Source: Edaphocola flava
GTDB lineage: Bacteria; Bacteroidota; Bacteroidia; Chitinophagales; Chitinophagaceae
Direction: 5' to 3'
DNA: 64,000 nucleotides
NCBI RefSeq assembly: GCF_004118155.1
Contig: NZ_SAIQ01000001.1
Coordinates: 1,054,001-1,118,000, forward strand
Shown here: positions 54,934 to 62,179 of the stretch, piece after piece
Numbering within the stretch: position 1 is the first letter of the stretch
How the letters are laid out: every line of letters begins with the position of its first letter
Notes under the pieces: generated by a model
Seen by the model: the letters and a program-made list of their open reading frames with translations, nothing else
The model's database searches: none
Told to the model about the DNA's origin: nothing
Position numbers and translations under genes: made by a program

Positions 54934-55260
54934 GCTGGCGCGCAATCCCTGGCGCGTGCCATATACCCCTACCTCAGAGGTAGGGGGGCCTACCCTATAG
55001 CTGCGCGCGCACATACCATACCTCGGTATGTCCGATGCCGCGCTCGGAGCTTTCGGGCCAGACCTGCCCGGTTGGTGCCCACCAGCTCGGCGCGCCCGCA
55101 CCATAGCTCGGTGGAACAATAGCCAAAGCTGCGATCGCGCATAACAGAGCCCGGCCTGTTTATAGAAGACCCCCGCGCTTGCAAGTGCCTTGCTCGCCCC
55201 GCCGTAGTTCTTGATGAGCAGCAGCAGGTTTTCAGCAATTTGGGTCAGGTTTGGTACAAT
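54934..55260. repeat. GC-rich region of short inverted repeats, no confident gene
   Basis: Base composition jumps to GC-rich. Short hairpins follow one another: CCCCTACCT with AGGTAGGGG (54966-54986) and CATACC with GGTATG (55017-55030). The left edge carries GCTGGCGCGC..TCCC..GCGCGTGC (54934-54959), which recurs almost unchanged at 56832-56856. A minus-strand frame (54889-55296) runs through it, but its C-terminal half merely translates these repeats; the N-terminal part (MATIVPNLTQIAENLLLLI) might be a remnant of a gene. Confidence 0.5.
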
Positions 55261-55311
55261 TGTAGCCATGCGCCTGATCATACACCGCAGATACACAGGT
55301 AGTTGTGCTAT

Positions 55312-55353
55312 AATAGCGCCACCCTGGTATAGACCAGGGCTGGCGCTATTTTT
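55312..55353 (+). terminator. hairpin AATAGCGCCA...TGGCGCTATT
   Basis: A stable stem with a small bulge and an ATAG loop, followed by TTTTTC on the plus strand. It lies just beyond the 3' end of the SymE-like gene. Confidence 0.6.
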
Positions 55354-55359
55354 CTTACC

Positions 55360-55632
55360 TCACTCCTGCTGCAAGAGTGGTGCCTGGGGCAGGCCGCCCT
55401 CTATGCGCAGCAAGGCCATAGTCTCTTTCAGCGCATTGGTTATGGGCACATGGTCTTCGTGCAGGATCACCAGCCGGCCCGGCACGGCCAGTATGGTTAC
55501 GTACCGGCCGGGTACAAAGCAATAGTCTACCAGCCAGTGGCCGGTTATCTTCAGTTGCGGGCCATGATGGCCGGGGCCACGCCCTATCTTTATGCGGTGC
55601 ATATTGGGGTCAGACTTTCTCTGTTCAGACAT
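55360..55632 (-). CDS. SymE-like toxin family protein
   Basis: 90 residues from the ATG at 55630-55632 (a longer frame to 55701 would run into the operator repeats). The core reads PQLKITGHWLVDYCFVPG followed by RYVTILAVPGRLVIL, which fits the SymE pattern P.l.i.G.WL..aGF..G..v.v....g.lvi. SymE is an AbrB-fold toxin that acts on RNA or the nucleoid in E. coli, where an antisense RNA controls it. Here the gene is divergent from an XRE regulator across three palindromes, so control by that repressor is more likely than by antisense RNA. Toxicity not shown. Confidence 0.78.
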   Translation of the reverse strand: MSEQRKSDPNMHRIKIGRGPGHHGPQLKITGHWLVDYCFVPGRYVTILAVPGRLVILHEDHVPITNALKETMALLRIEGGLPQAPLLQQE

Positions 55633-55678
55633 AAGTATTGGGGTTTTAGTTAAGTACAAAACAAGGCTATGGACAGTA

Positions 55679-55732
55679 GCATAAATTATGCAGGCAGGCA
55701 TAAATTATGCGTTGCTCCGGCATAAATTACTG
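55679..55732. repeat. three operator-like palindromes between symE-like and xre genes
   Basis: GCATAAATTATGC occurs at 55679-55691 and 55698-55710, and an 11-of-13 copy (GCATAAATTACTG) at 55720-55732. Steps are 19 and 22 bp, about two helix turns. They lie between the divergent starts and are the natural binding sites for the XRE protein. Confidence 0.8.
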
Positions 55733-55768
55733 TACCTTTACTGCTATAATTTTTTTTAGGTAAAACCG

Positions 55769-55776
55769 TACATTTG
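55769..55776 (+). promoter_or_regulatory. xre promoter, -7 box TACATTTG
   Basis: Exact TAnnTTTG, 7 nt before the xre ATG, downstream of the three palindromes. Confidence 0.65.
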
Positions 55777-55783
55777 TATTCCT

Positions 55784-56188
55784 ATGACGCATACAACACC
55801 GAACAAAAACATACACGAGGGCCGCAACCTCAAACGCTTTCGCGAGATGCTGGGCATGAAGCAAGAGGTACTGGCGCAGGAACTGGGTCAGGACTGGACG
55901 CAGAAAAAAGTATCGCTGCTGGAGCAGAAAGAGACTATAGAACTACCTGTACTACAACAAGTAGCGGCTATACTGCACCTACCCATAGAGGCCATAAAGA
56001 ACTTTGATGAAGAGCAGGCGGTGAATGTGATTTCGAATACTTTTACAAGCAACGATACTTCTACATTAAACGCAGTTAATTTACAACCGACCTTCAATCC
56101 TTTAGATAAAATGGTTGAGCTCTATGAGCGTATGCTGCAACAGCAAAAGGAGATGATCGATAGGTTAGAGGCATTGATAAAGAGGTAA
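55784..56188 (+). CDS. XRE family helix-turn-helix regulator
   Basis: 134 residues. Residues 12-66 form an XRE helix-turn-helix (NLKRFREMLGMKQEVLAQEL, SLLEQKETIELPVLQQVA). The C-terminal 50 residues are a linker and a coiled coil (MVELYERMLQQQKEMIDRLE) for oligomerisation. It is divergent from the SymE-like gene with three palindromes between them and probably represses both. In Bacteroidota, SymE-like and XRE genes are often paired; I read it as the antitoxin or repressor partner (inference). Confidence 0.87.
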   Translation: MTHTTPNKNIHEGRNLKRFREMLGMKQEVLAQELGQDWTQKKVSLLEQKETIELPVLQQVAAILHLPIEAIKNFDEEQAVNVISNTFTSNDTSTLNAVNLQPTFNPLDKMVELYERMLQQQKEMIDRLEALIKR

Positions 56189-56207
56189 GTATATTCTAAT
56201 AAACAAT

Positions 56208-56232
56208 AAAGGAGCCGTGAGGCTCCTTTTTC
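56208..56232 (+). terminator. xre terminator
   Basis: AAAGGAGCC with GGCTCCTTT around GTGA, then TTTTT. Confidence 0.93.
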
Positions 56233-56301
56233 TATTTTATTAGTAGTGTGTATATATCTATGGATTTTGTTTAGGCACTAATAACTTATTTACACCGTCA
56301 A

Positions 56302-56760
56302 TTAATTGGATGTCGAGTCATTTAATCTGATTGTTTCTTTTTGGAGCCGTATACTATTTTGTATTTCCGTTAGTGCTCGGAATTGATCTTCCAGACTTTT
56401 ACTCATTGACTGAATAGTCATTAATGGTAAAGGCCATAAACTTAATGATTTCTCCAATGTTTTGTCAGAGAGGCAGCCATTATCCGCACTGTGTGATTTC
56501 TCCAACTCAGAGAGATACGCGCGGTAAGTAATACCTGGGAACATAAACTGATCAAATGCATTATATGTTTCAACATGAGATTTCAACTCATTATAAACTT
56601 GCTTGGAAAGGTTTTGAGTAGCTTTGAATTGAGCGGTTAAATGAAGTTTGTCTTCTTCAGGCTTCTCTTCATAATCCTTCTTAGCTATTTTCTTTGCAAG
56701 ATTGTAACCACCAATAGCAACAATTAAACTTAAAATACCAATGATTAAATTGTAATCCAT
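56302..56760 (-). CDS. small membrane-anchored hypothetical protein
   Basis: 152 residues: one N-terminal membrane helix (about 4-22, NLIIGILSLIVAIGGYNLA), then a long charged, helical region with coiled-coil character (NLSKQVYNELKSHVETY, SKSLEDQFRALTEIQNSIRLQKETIRL). No known domain recognised. It sits between the xre gene and the REP-like repeats, and its AT-rich composition contrasts with the GC-rich left part of the islet. It may belong to the same mobile segment. Confidence 0.55.
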   Translation of the reverse strand: MDYNLIIGILSLIVAIGGYNLAKKIAKKDYEEKPEEDKLHLTAQFKATQNLSKQVYNELKSHVETYNAFDQFMFPGITYRAYLSELEKSHSADNGCLSDKTLEKSLSLWPLPLMTIQSMSKSLEDQFRALTEIQNSIRLQKETIRLNDSTSN

Positions 56761-56831
56761 ATTCTATTTTTATACATTAAAACTAAGGATTTTGTGTCTA
56801 GTTGTAACATGAAACTTTTTAAATAACTCCT

Positions 56832-56856
56832 GCTGGCGCGCGCTCCCAGCGCGTGC
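56832..56856. repeat. second copy of the GC-rich repeat found at 54934
   Basis: GCTGGCGCGCGCTCCC then AGCGCGTGC; the left copy has AATCCCTG in the middle. The two copies bracket the symE/xre/orphan segment. Confidence 0.65.
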
Positions 56857-56875
56857 GCTAGCCTGCAATCGTTCC

Positions 56876-57128
56876 CGTCATTTCGAGCACAACGAAGTGT
56901 AGCCGAGAAATCTCCTCCATGTTTCCTTCAATCAGGAGATATCTCCATTTCGCTTCGCTTCAGTCGATATGACGATGAGCGTGTTCCCGTCTTTTCGAGC
57001 ACAGCGGAGTGGTGTCGAGAAATCTCCTGAATGCAAGTATAAAAGGAGATGTCTCCACTCCGGTCGACATGACGATGCCACAGAAAGAGGAGATGTCTCC
57101 ATTTCGCTTCGCTTCAATCAATATGACG
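56876..57128. repeat. REP-like hairpin repeats, two full copies and a half
   Basis: Units run from CGTC(A/T)TTTCGAGCAC...GAGAAATCTCC to GGAGAT(A/G)TCTCCA...GTCGA(T/C)ATGACG, that is, each unit folds back on itself. Copy 1 is 56876-56974, copy 2 is 56988-57074 and a right half-copy is 57086-57128. This kind of repeat is widely dispersed in bacterial genomes and is probably moved by a REP-associated transposase encoded elsewhere. No gene lies in this stretch. Confidence 0.78.
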
Positions 57129-57170
57129 AGTACATTAACCTGCATAGAAGCATGGAAAAACTATTTCCAT

Positions 57171-57178
57171 TAGTTTTG
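57171..57178 (+). promoter_or_regulatory. promoter -7 box TAGTTTTG
   Basis: Exact TAnnTTTG, 19 nt before the transglutaminase-fold gene. Confidence 0.6.
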
Positions 57179-57197
57179 TGCCATTCAAAAAGTACAG

Positions 57198-58190
57198 ATG
57201 AAAAAATTACTAAGTTGTCTCTTGTTCTGTAGTGGTGTACTATCTTATGCTGCGGCGCAGGAGAATAATACCAGCATGTCCGTAGCCAATATGTTCCTGA
57301 CCCATAAAAGCGAATGGGGCAAGGTGTCGAGCGTAAAAGAGCTGGCTACAGCTATTGCCGCGCAGACAACAGATGGAGAGGTACAGTTAAGAATGCTTAT
57401 GTTATGGATGAATAATTACCTTGAGGTAGATGAGGCTAAATATAATAGTGGCAACTTTCAGCCCACAGGCCTGGACAATGTAATGAAGTACAGGAAAGCA
57501 TTTGGAATAGATTATGCAGAGCTGACGACGGCGTTCTGCAAAGAGCTGAAGATACCCTGCTTGGGTGTACTGGGCTATAGCAAAATGAAAAACTATGTGG
57601 CCGGTACGGGTTTTAAAGAACCGAATGCGAGCTGGAACCTGGTTAAAATTCAGGGCAGGTGGTATATCTGTGACCTGTTCTCTTCGACCCATAGTATGTT
57701 GCCCCGCGGCGGATTCATGTCTGTACTCGATACCCGCTATTTTATGCCCGATCCTGCCTGGTATATTACCCATGCCATTCCTATGGATCCAGCATTTCAA
57801 CTACTGACCAACCCGATCAGTATGCAATCATACACCAATGCAGGTTTGGATGCTATAGATACAAGTGTACATCCGCTGAATAGTGTCGATTATACTGCCT
57901 ATGCAGAGCAAACACTGAAACTGTCACCTGCTGCAAGAGCTATGCAAGAGGCTAAGGCTGCTTATGCCTATAATCCTGCCAATCCCAATACCCTCATCAA
58001 CACTTATTACAACCAGGGTGTAGATCTTGCCCGGAATAGTAAGGCAACGAATGAACAACTGAAACGGGCAAAGTCCTACCTTGCCAAAGCAAAGGAGCTG
58101 TTGCTAGCCAATACTGCATTGCCAGAGGTGCAGGCCCTCAAAGAGCCCTGCATCAAAGGAATTCAGTATCTTAACACGATTATTAAATAA
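57198..58190 (+). CDS. secreted transglutaminase-fold protein, catalytic residues apparently lost
   Basis: 330 residues with a signal peptide (cleaved after AAAQ). Residues 60-165 follow the transglutaminase-like pattern (LMLWMNNYLEVD, GIDYAELTTAFCKELKIPC, ASWNLVKIQGRWYICDLF). In active members the first block has Cys three residues before the conserved Tyr, and the second reads HAWN. Here these positions are G103 and A144; only the aspartate (D159) remains. It may act as a binding protein rather than an enzyme. The C-terminal 70 residues are helical. dgt starts 4 nt after the stop, so the two are co-transcribed. Confidence 0.7.
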   Translation: MKKLLSCLLFCSGVLSYAAAQENNTSMSVANMFLTHKSEWGKVSSVKELATAIAAQTTDGEVQLRMLMLWMNNYLEVDEAKYNSGNFQPTGLDNVMKYRKAFGIDYAELTTAFCKELKIPCLGVLGYSKMKNYVAGTGFKEPNASWNLVKIQGRWYICDLFSSTHSMLPRGGFMSVLDTRYFMPDPAWYITHAIPMDPAFQLLTNPISMQSYTNAGLDAIDTSVHPLNSVDYTAYAEQTLKLSPAARAMQEAKAAYAYNPANPNTLINTYYNQGVDLARNSKATNEQLKRAKSYLAKAKELLLANTALPEVQALKEPCIKGIQYLNTIIK

Positions 58191-58194
58191 TTTT

Positions 58195-59589
58195 ATGCCA
58201 CAATCCATGCAATGGGCGCATCTGTACAGCGATGCCCGGCCCAACGATGCCAGCGATAAAACACCCAATAGCGATACCCTGCGCACCTCATTTATGCGCG
58301 ATTACGATCGCATTATTTTCTCCTCGGCATTCCGCAGGCTGCAGAACAAGACTCAGGTCTTTCCCCTGCCCGGACCGGCATTTGTACACAACCGGCTTAC
58401 CCATAGCCTGGAGGTCGCCTCTGTAGGCCGTACCCTGGGCAAGGCTGTGGGCCAGCAGATCGCAGAAACCCATAATCTGAGCCCGGCCGGCAAAGAGTTT
58501 TATACCTATGAGCTGCCCTCGGTAATCGGTGCGGCATGTCTGGCACATGATATCGGCAACCCGCCGTTCGGTCATTCCGGCGAAGACGCTATCCGGCATT
58601 ACTTCAATGACCTTGCTGATAGTACGCAGCGCAGGCTGAAAGATAATATGAGCCCCAACCAATGGGCCGACTTCAGCAGGTTTGAGGGCAATAGCAATGC
58701 CTTTCGCATACTTACCCATAACTTTAATGAAGCCTCATCGGCCTATAACATTACCCAGACTACACTGGCCGCAATTGTAAAATATCCGGCTACCAGTCTG
58801 GAAGGCTTTAATAAAAAGACGGGGCTGATCAGCACCAAAAAATCGGGGTACTTTGATAGCGAGCGCGATGCCTGGAAGAGTATAGCTACACAGCTGGCTC
58901 TGCCTCAGCTCGAGGGCTTTGAAGATGTGTATGCCCGCCATCCATTTGTATTCCTCACCGAGGCAGCAGATGATATCTGTTACCGCATTATAGATATGGA
59001 AGATGCTCATCGTCTGGGCGTGATCAGCTACCAGCAGATACTGGAACTGTTCCTGCCATTCTTTGACGAAGGGCAGACCTACAATAGCATAGATAAGGTA
59101 AGGGAGAAGCTGGACAAGATCATAGACCCCAACCGCAAAGTAGAATACCTGCGAGCAGTATGGATAGGGCGTATGATAGATCTGTGCAAAGAAGCCTTTA
59201 TGCAGCAGGAGTCACTAATGCTTGCCGGCGGTTTACAGCAATCCCTGCTGGATGTGTTGCCGGAGCGCTATACTACATTGCTGAAGAAGATAGATGAGCA
59301 ATCGATCAGGCATATATACAATCAGAAAAGTGTGGTAGAGATAGAGATTGCCGGTTTTAATGTAATCGGTAAATTACTGGAGATTTTTGTAGAAGCACTA
59401 CTGGCTTCCGGCAATGCCAAGTCGGAAAAGGTGCTGCAGCTGATACCGGCGCAGTTCCCGATAGATAAGGAAATGGGATCATTATATCATAACCTGCAGT
59501 CGGTTACAGATTATATTTCAGGGATGACGGATCTTTACGCCATCGACCTGTTCCGGAAGATTACGGGAATAACGATTAAGGAACTATAA
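58195..59589 (+). CDS. dgt: deoxyguanosinetriphosphate triphosphohydrolase
   Basis: 464 residues, HD superfamily. The metal ligands are H70 (LTHSLEV), H118 and D119 (CLAHDIGNPPFGH) and a later aspartate in EAADDICYRIIDMED. The N-terminus RTSFMRDYDRIIFSSAFRRL with QNKTQVFPLP is the Dgt signature. It removes tripolyphosphate from dGTP (other dNTPs may also serve), so it acts in nucleotide-pool control. It is directly behind the transglutaminase-fold gene, with which it shares a promoter. Confidence 0.96.
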   Translation: MPQSMQWAHLYSDARPNDASDKTPNSDTLRTSFMRDYDRIIFSSAFRRLQNKTQVFPLPGPAFVHNRLTHSLEVASVGRTLGKAVGQQIAETHNLSPAGKEFYTYELPSVIGAACLAHDIGNPPFGHSGEDAIRHYFNDLADSTQRRLKDNMSPNQWADFSRFEGNSNAFRILTHNFNEASSAYNITQTTLAAIVKYPATSLEGFNKKTGLISTKKSGYFDSERDAWKSIATQLALPQLEGFEDVYARHPFVFLTEAADDICYRIIDMEDAHRLGVISYQQILELFLPFFDEGQTYNSIDKVREKLDKIIDPNRKVEYLRAVWIGRMIDLCKEAFMQQESLMLAGGLQQSLLDVLPERYTTLLKKIDEQSIRHIYNQKSVVEIEIAGFNVIGKLLEIFVEALLASGNAKSEKVLQLIPAQFPIDKEMGSLYHNLQSVTDYISGMTDLYAIDLFRKITGITIKEL

Positions 59590-59594
59590 AAAGC

Positions 59595-59642
59595 CTATGG
59601 CTTATTTCTGGCGGCTGCGCTTGATCCACAAATAAGCCATAG
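59595..59642. repeat. inverted repeat at the dgt 3' end
   Basis: CTATGGCTTATTT (59595-59607) pairs with AAATAAGCCATAG (59630-59642), 22-nt loop. It overlaps the 3' end of the convergent small gene at 59602 and might act as a terminator, though no T run follows. Confidence 0.4.
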
Positions 59643-59814
59643 TGCCCATAAATCCTACCGGGATAGCAGCCAGGTACAGAATACCTGTGTTCAGGCTGGA
59701 CGCTGCACTCTCACCGAAACCTTCGGCGGTTTTGGTACAAACTGCGCAACCCTGTGCAATAGCCTGAGACAGGCTGCATGCGCTGACAATAAGCAGTGCG
59801 GATAATTTTTTCAT
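59602..59814 (-). CDS. small secreted membrane protein with a CxxC motif
   Basis: 70 residues. Signal peptide cleaved after AIAQ, then GCAVCTKTAEG (a CxxC pair at the mature N-terminus), a membrane helix (about 45-64, ILYLAAIPVGFMGTMAYLW) and a basic end KRSRQK. The build (exported two-cysteine head, C-terminal helix) suggests a small redox or metal-handling part of an envelope complex. I do not recognise a family name. The ATG lies 4 nt after a perfect -7 box (59819-59826), another leaderless candidate. Confidence 0.7.
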   Translation of the reverse strand: MKKLSALLIVSACSLSQAIAQGCAVCTKTAEGFGESAASSLNTGILYLAAIPVGFMGTMAYLWIKRSRQK

Positions 59815-59818
59815 ACTG

Positions 59819-59826
59819 CAAAAGTA
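59819..59826 (-). promoter_or_regulatory. promoter -7 box TACTTTTG of the CxxC protein gene
   Basis: Exact TAnnTTTG on the minus strand; CAGT then ATG follow. Confidence 0.68.
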
Positions 59827-59833
59827 CGGGTTT

Positions 59834-60313
59834 TTAATTGACCTGCGTACCGTACATTTTTGTTTGCTGAAATTTGATCTCTTTATCCTTTACTGTAACC
59901 TGGTACAATTCCTGGAAAGAACCATCTCCCGGATCGAAACCGATTACCGCACCGTACTCCAGGCTGTCTATACCTTTTACCATAGGTTTTACCACATTGT
60001 TTTCATACCATTTCGGAAACAGCTTGTCTGTACTGTTCTGATTGGCACCATAGTTCAGGTCAATCTTGAAGGTGCCGTTAGCAGCACTGCTGTCTGTAGT
60101 AGAGATAATGACCTCAAACTTACTTTTATTCAGATCATCTTTGATGGCTTTGGAGTAATCAGCAACTTTTTGCCCTTTGGCCGGTACGGTCCATACATTC
60201 AGTTTCGGAAGGGTTTGTTGTGTCTTTTGGCTGTCAGTACCATTATTTTCTTCCCCACAGGAAGCCAGCATAAGCCCGGCAACAGAAAGGACGAGTAAAG
60301 CTATTTTTTTCAT
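59834..60313 (-). CDS. putative lipoprotein, unknown function
   Basis: 159 residues. Lipoprotein signal with lipobox LMLASC (C19), then a linker and a small alpha/beta domain (LPKLNVWTVPAKGQKVADYSK, FEVIISTTDSSAANGTFKIDL). The C-terminal part is beta-rich (GAVIGFDPGDGSFQELYQV). No catalytic motif. The adjacent downstream gene on the same strand is the CxxC protein, which has its own promoter. A -7-like TTACTTTG (one mismatch) stands 5 nt before its ATG. Confidence 0.65.
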   Translation of the reverse strand: MKKIALLVLSVAGLMLASCGEENNGTDSQKTQQTLPKLNVWTVPAKGQKVADYSKAIKDDLNKSKFEVIISTTDSSAANGTFKIDLNYGANQNSTDKLFPKWYENNVVKPMVKGIDSLEYGAVIGFDPGDGSFQELYQVTVKDKEIKFQQTKMYGTQVN

Positions 60314-60347
60314 AGCCGCAAAGTAAATGATTTCGGTTATTTGTACC

Positions 60348-60355
60348 TAATTTTG
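60348..60355 (+). promoter_or_regulatory. promoter -7 box TAATTTTG of the S66 peptidase gene
   Basis: Exact TAnnTTTG, 20 nt before the ATG. Confidence 0.6.
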
Positions 60356-60375
60356 GGTTTAATAAACTGCCAACA

Positions 60376-61284
60376 ATGCAAATACCACCCTACCTGAAAC
60401 CAGGTGATACCATTGCCATAACCTGCCCTTCCGGCTACATACCTAAAGAAACAGTAGGCATTGCACAGCAAATGCTTGAGTCCTGGGGCTACCGGGTAAT
60501 CCTGGGCGAGACCGTAGGCGAAAGTGATAATTACTTCTCTGCACCGGATGAGGTAAGAAGAAGAGACCTGCAGTCCTTCCTGGACCGTAATGATGTACAG
60601 GCCATACTGATGGGTCGTGGAGGCTATGGTATGAGCCGCATTATCGATGACCTGGATTTCAGCCGCTTTATACAGCAACCCAAATGGCTGTGTGGCTTCA
60701 GCGACATAACCGTGCTGCACAGCCATGTGCTATCCAATTATGGTATTGCCACCCTGCACGGGCCTATGTGCAGCAGCTTTAAGCCCGAAAATGAAGAGAA
60801 GGCATTCCTGAACTCATTCCGATCCGTTATTACGGGTACAGCGGTCGAGTACCCTGTTCCGGAATGTGTATATAACATAGAAGGTACGGCAAGAGGAGTA
60901 TTAGTCGGGGGCAACCTGGCAATGCTGGCACACCTTACCGGATCGGCTTCGGAACTGAATACAAGAGATAAAATCTTGTTTATAGAAGATATCGGAGAGC
61001 ATTTATATAATATAGATCGTCTTTTATATAATATGAAACGCAGCGGAGCGTTATCTAATATAAAGGCACTGGTCTGCGGGGGCTTTACCGATACAGAAGA
61101 TACTACCCGTCCGTTTGGCCAGAATGTATACGAGATCATTCTGAACCATGTAAGATATATGAATATTCCGGTCTGTTTCGACATCCCGTGTGGACATATT
61201 GAGGAAAATTTTAGCCTTTCGTTCGGACAAGTGTATGAGCTTCAAGTACTAAAAGGAGAGAATAGATTTTGTCTATCGCAATAG
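60376..61284 (+). CDS. LD-carboxypeptidase, peptidase family S66
   Basis: 302 residues. LD-carboxypeptidases trim the tetrapeptide of recycled peptidoglycan; MccF-like members of S66 act on microcin C. The nucleophile is the serine in LCGFSDITVLH (about residue 115), with the glycine-rich GRGGYGMSRI before it. The further triad residues are a glutamate near the middle (LFIEDIGEHLY) and a histidine in IPCGHIEENFSLSFG. No signal peptide, so it acts in the cytoplasm, as LdcA does. Confidence 0.93.
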   Translation: MQIPPYLKPGDTIAITCPSGYIPKETVGIAQQMLESWGYRVILGETVGESDNYFSAPDEVRRRDLQSFLDRNDVQAILMGRGGYGMSRIIDDLDFSRFIQQPKWLCGFSDITVLHSHVLSNYGIATLHGPMCSSFKPENEEKAFLNSFRSVITGTAVEYPVPECVYNIEGTARGVLVGGNLAMLAHLTGSASELNTRDKILFIEDIGEHLYNIDRLLYNMKRSGALSNIKALVCGGFTDTEDTTRPFGQNVYEIILNHVRYMNIPVCFDIPCGHIEENFSLSFGQVYELQVLKGENRFCLSQ

Positions 61285-61309
61285 AAAAAAATCTTATAAA
61301 AAGAATTAC

Positions 61310-61339
61310 TTGTAGATACAATCTTTTGTTCTATCTTTG
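61310..61339 (+). promoter_or_regulatory. promoter of the YceI gene
   Basis: TTG (61310-61312), 19-nt spacer, perfect -7 box TATCTTTG (61332-61339). A complete Bacteroidota promoter with a leader of about 50 nt. Confidence 0.75.
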
Positions 61340-61392
61340 CATTGCAATTCTAATCAAAGAGAAACAAAAACTAAAAAAAATAATATTTTTTA

Positions 61393-62064
61393 ATGAAAAA
61401 ATTTTTTATCTTCGCTGCCGCTTCTACCCTGGCTTTTGCAGCATGTAAAAATTCAGAGGGAGACCAAGCAAAAACAGCAGAAACTCAGGAAGTAGCGAAA
61501 CAATCTGGTTCGGTATACAACCTGGATACTACAGCAAGTTCTATCAAATGGACTGGTTACCACAAAGGAGGTCTGAATCCTCGTTTCGGTATCATCAAAG
61601 CATCTGGTACTGTTTCTGTAGAAAACAATGCAATCACTGGCGGTTCTTTCAACATTGATATGAACACCCTGATTACGGATACAGCTGCAGTTGCTGCTGC
61701 TGAAGGTAAAAAATCAACAGATCTGGATGGCCACCTGAAAAGTCCTGACTTTTTTGACGTAGCAAAATATCCAACTGCTAAATTTGAAATTACCAGCGTT
61801 GCTCCTTTTGACAGTTCAAAAGTGAAAAGCGTAATCGAAGGTGCTACTAACATCGTTAGCGGTAACCTGACATTAAAAGATAAAACAGTTAACGTAACTT
61901 TCCCTGCGAAAGTAAGCGTAAGCGAAACTGAAGTTTCTGTTGAATCTAAATTTGTAATCAACAGATCTGATTGGGGATTGACTTACAAAACAGAAGGAAA
62001 TCCAGCTGACTGGGGTATCTCTAAAGATATCGAAATCCAGATGAATGTAAAAGCAAAGAAATAA
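61393..62064 (+). CDS. YceI family lipoprotein
   Basis: 223 residues. Lipobox AFAAC (cysteine near residue 19), then a linker (KNSEGDQAKTAETQEVAK) and the YceI lipocalin-like barrel: YNLDTTASSIKWTGYHKG, GSFNIDMNTLITD, LDGHLKSPDFFDVAKYPTAKFEITSV and the last strand DIEIQMNVKAKK. YceI proteins bind isoprenoid or fatty lipids in the periplasm. The gene is monocistronic with a strong promoter and the terminator at 62106, so it may be well expressed. Confidence 0.92.
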   Translation: MKKFFIFAAASTLAFAACKNSEGDQAKTAETQEVAKQSGSVYNLDTTASSIKWTGYHKGGLNPRFGIIKASGTVSVENNAITGGSFNIDMNTLITDTAAVAAAEGKKSTDLDGHLKSPDFFDVAKYPTAKFEITSVAPFDSSKVKSVIEGATNIVSGNLTLKDKTVNVTFPAKVSVSETEVSVESKFVINRSDWGLTYKTEGNPADWGISKDIEIQMNVKAKK

Positions 62065-62105
62065 TAGTACTTTAATAGTTTTTTTCATAGGTGTAGGTTT
62101 TAGTT

Positions 62106-62139
62106 AAGGGCTTATCTGTCTAGATATGGCCCTTTTTTT
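62106..62139 (+). terminator. terminator after the YceI gene
   Basis: AAGGGC with GCCCTT plus an inner ATCT/AGAT pair, followed by a T7 run. Confidence 0.82.
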
Positions 62140-62179
62140 ATGTCCCTATGTCTCGGGTTTTACCTAACTTCGCAGTCTT

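Noticed and set aside
54889-55296. 135-codon minus-strand ORF downstream of htpG
   Set aside because: Its 3' end lies in the htpG terminator and most of it translates GC-rich inverted repeats. The first 60 codons might be a gene remnant, but I cannot support it.
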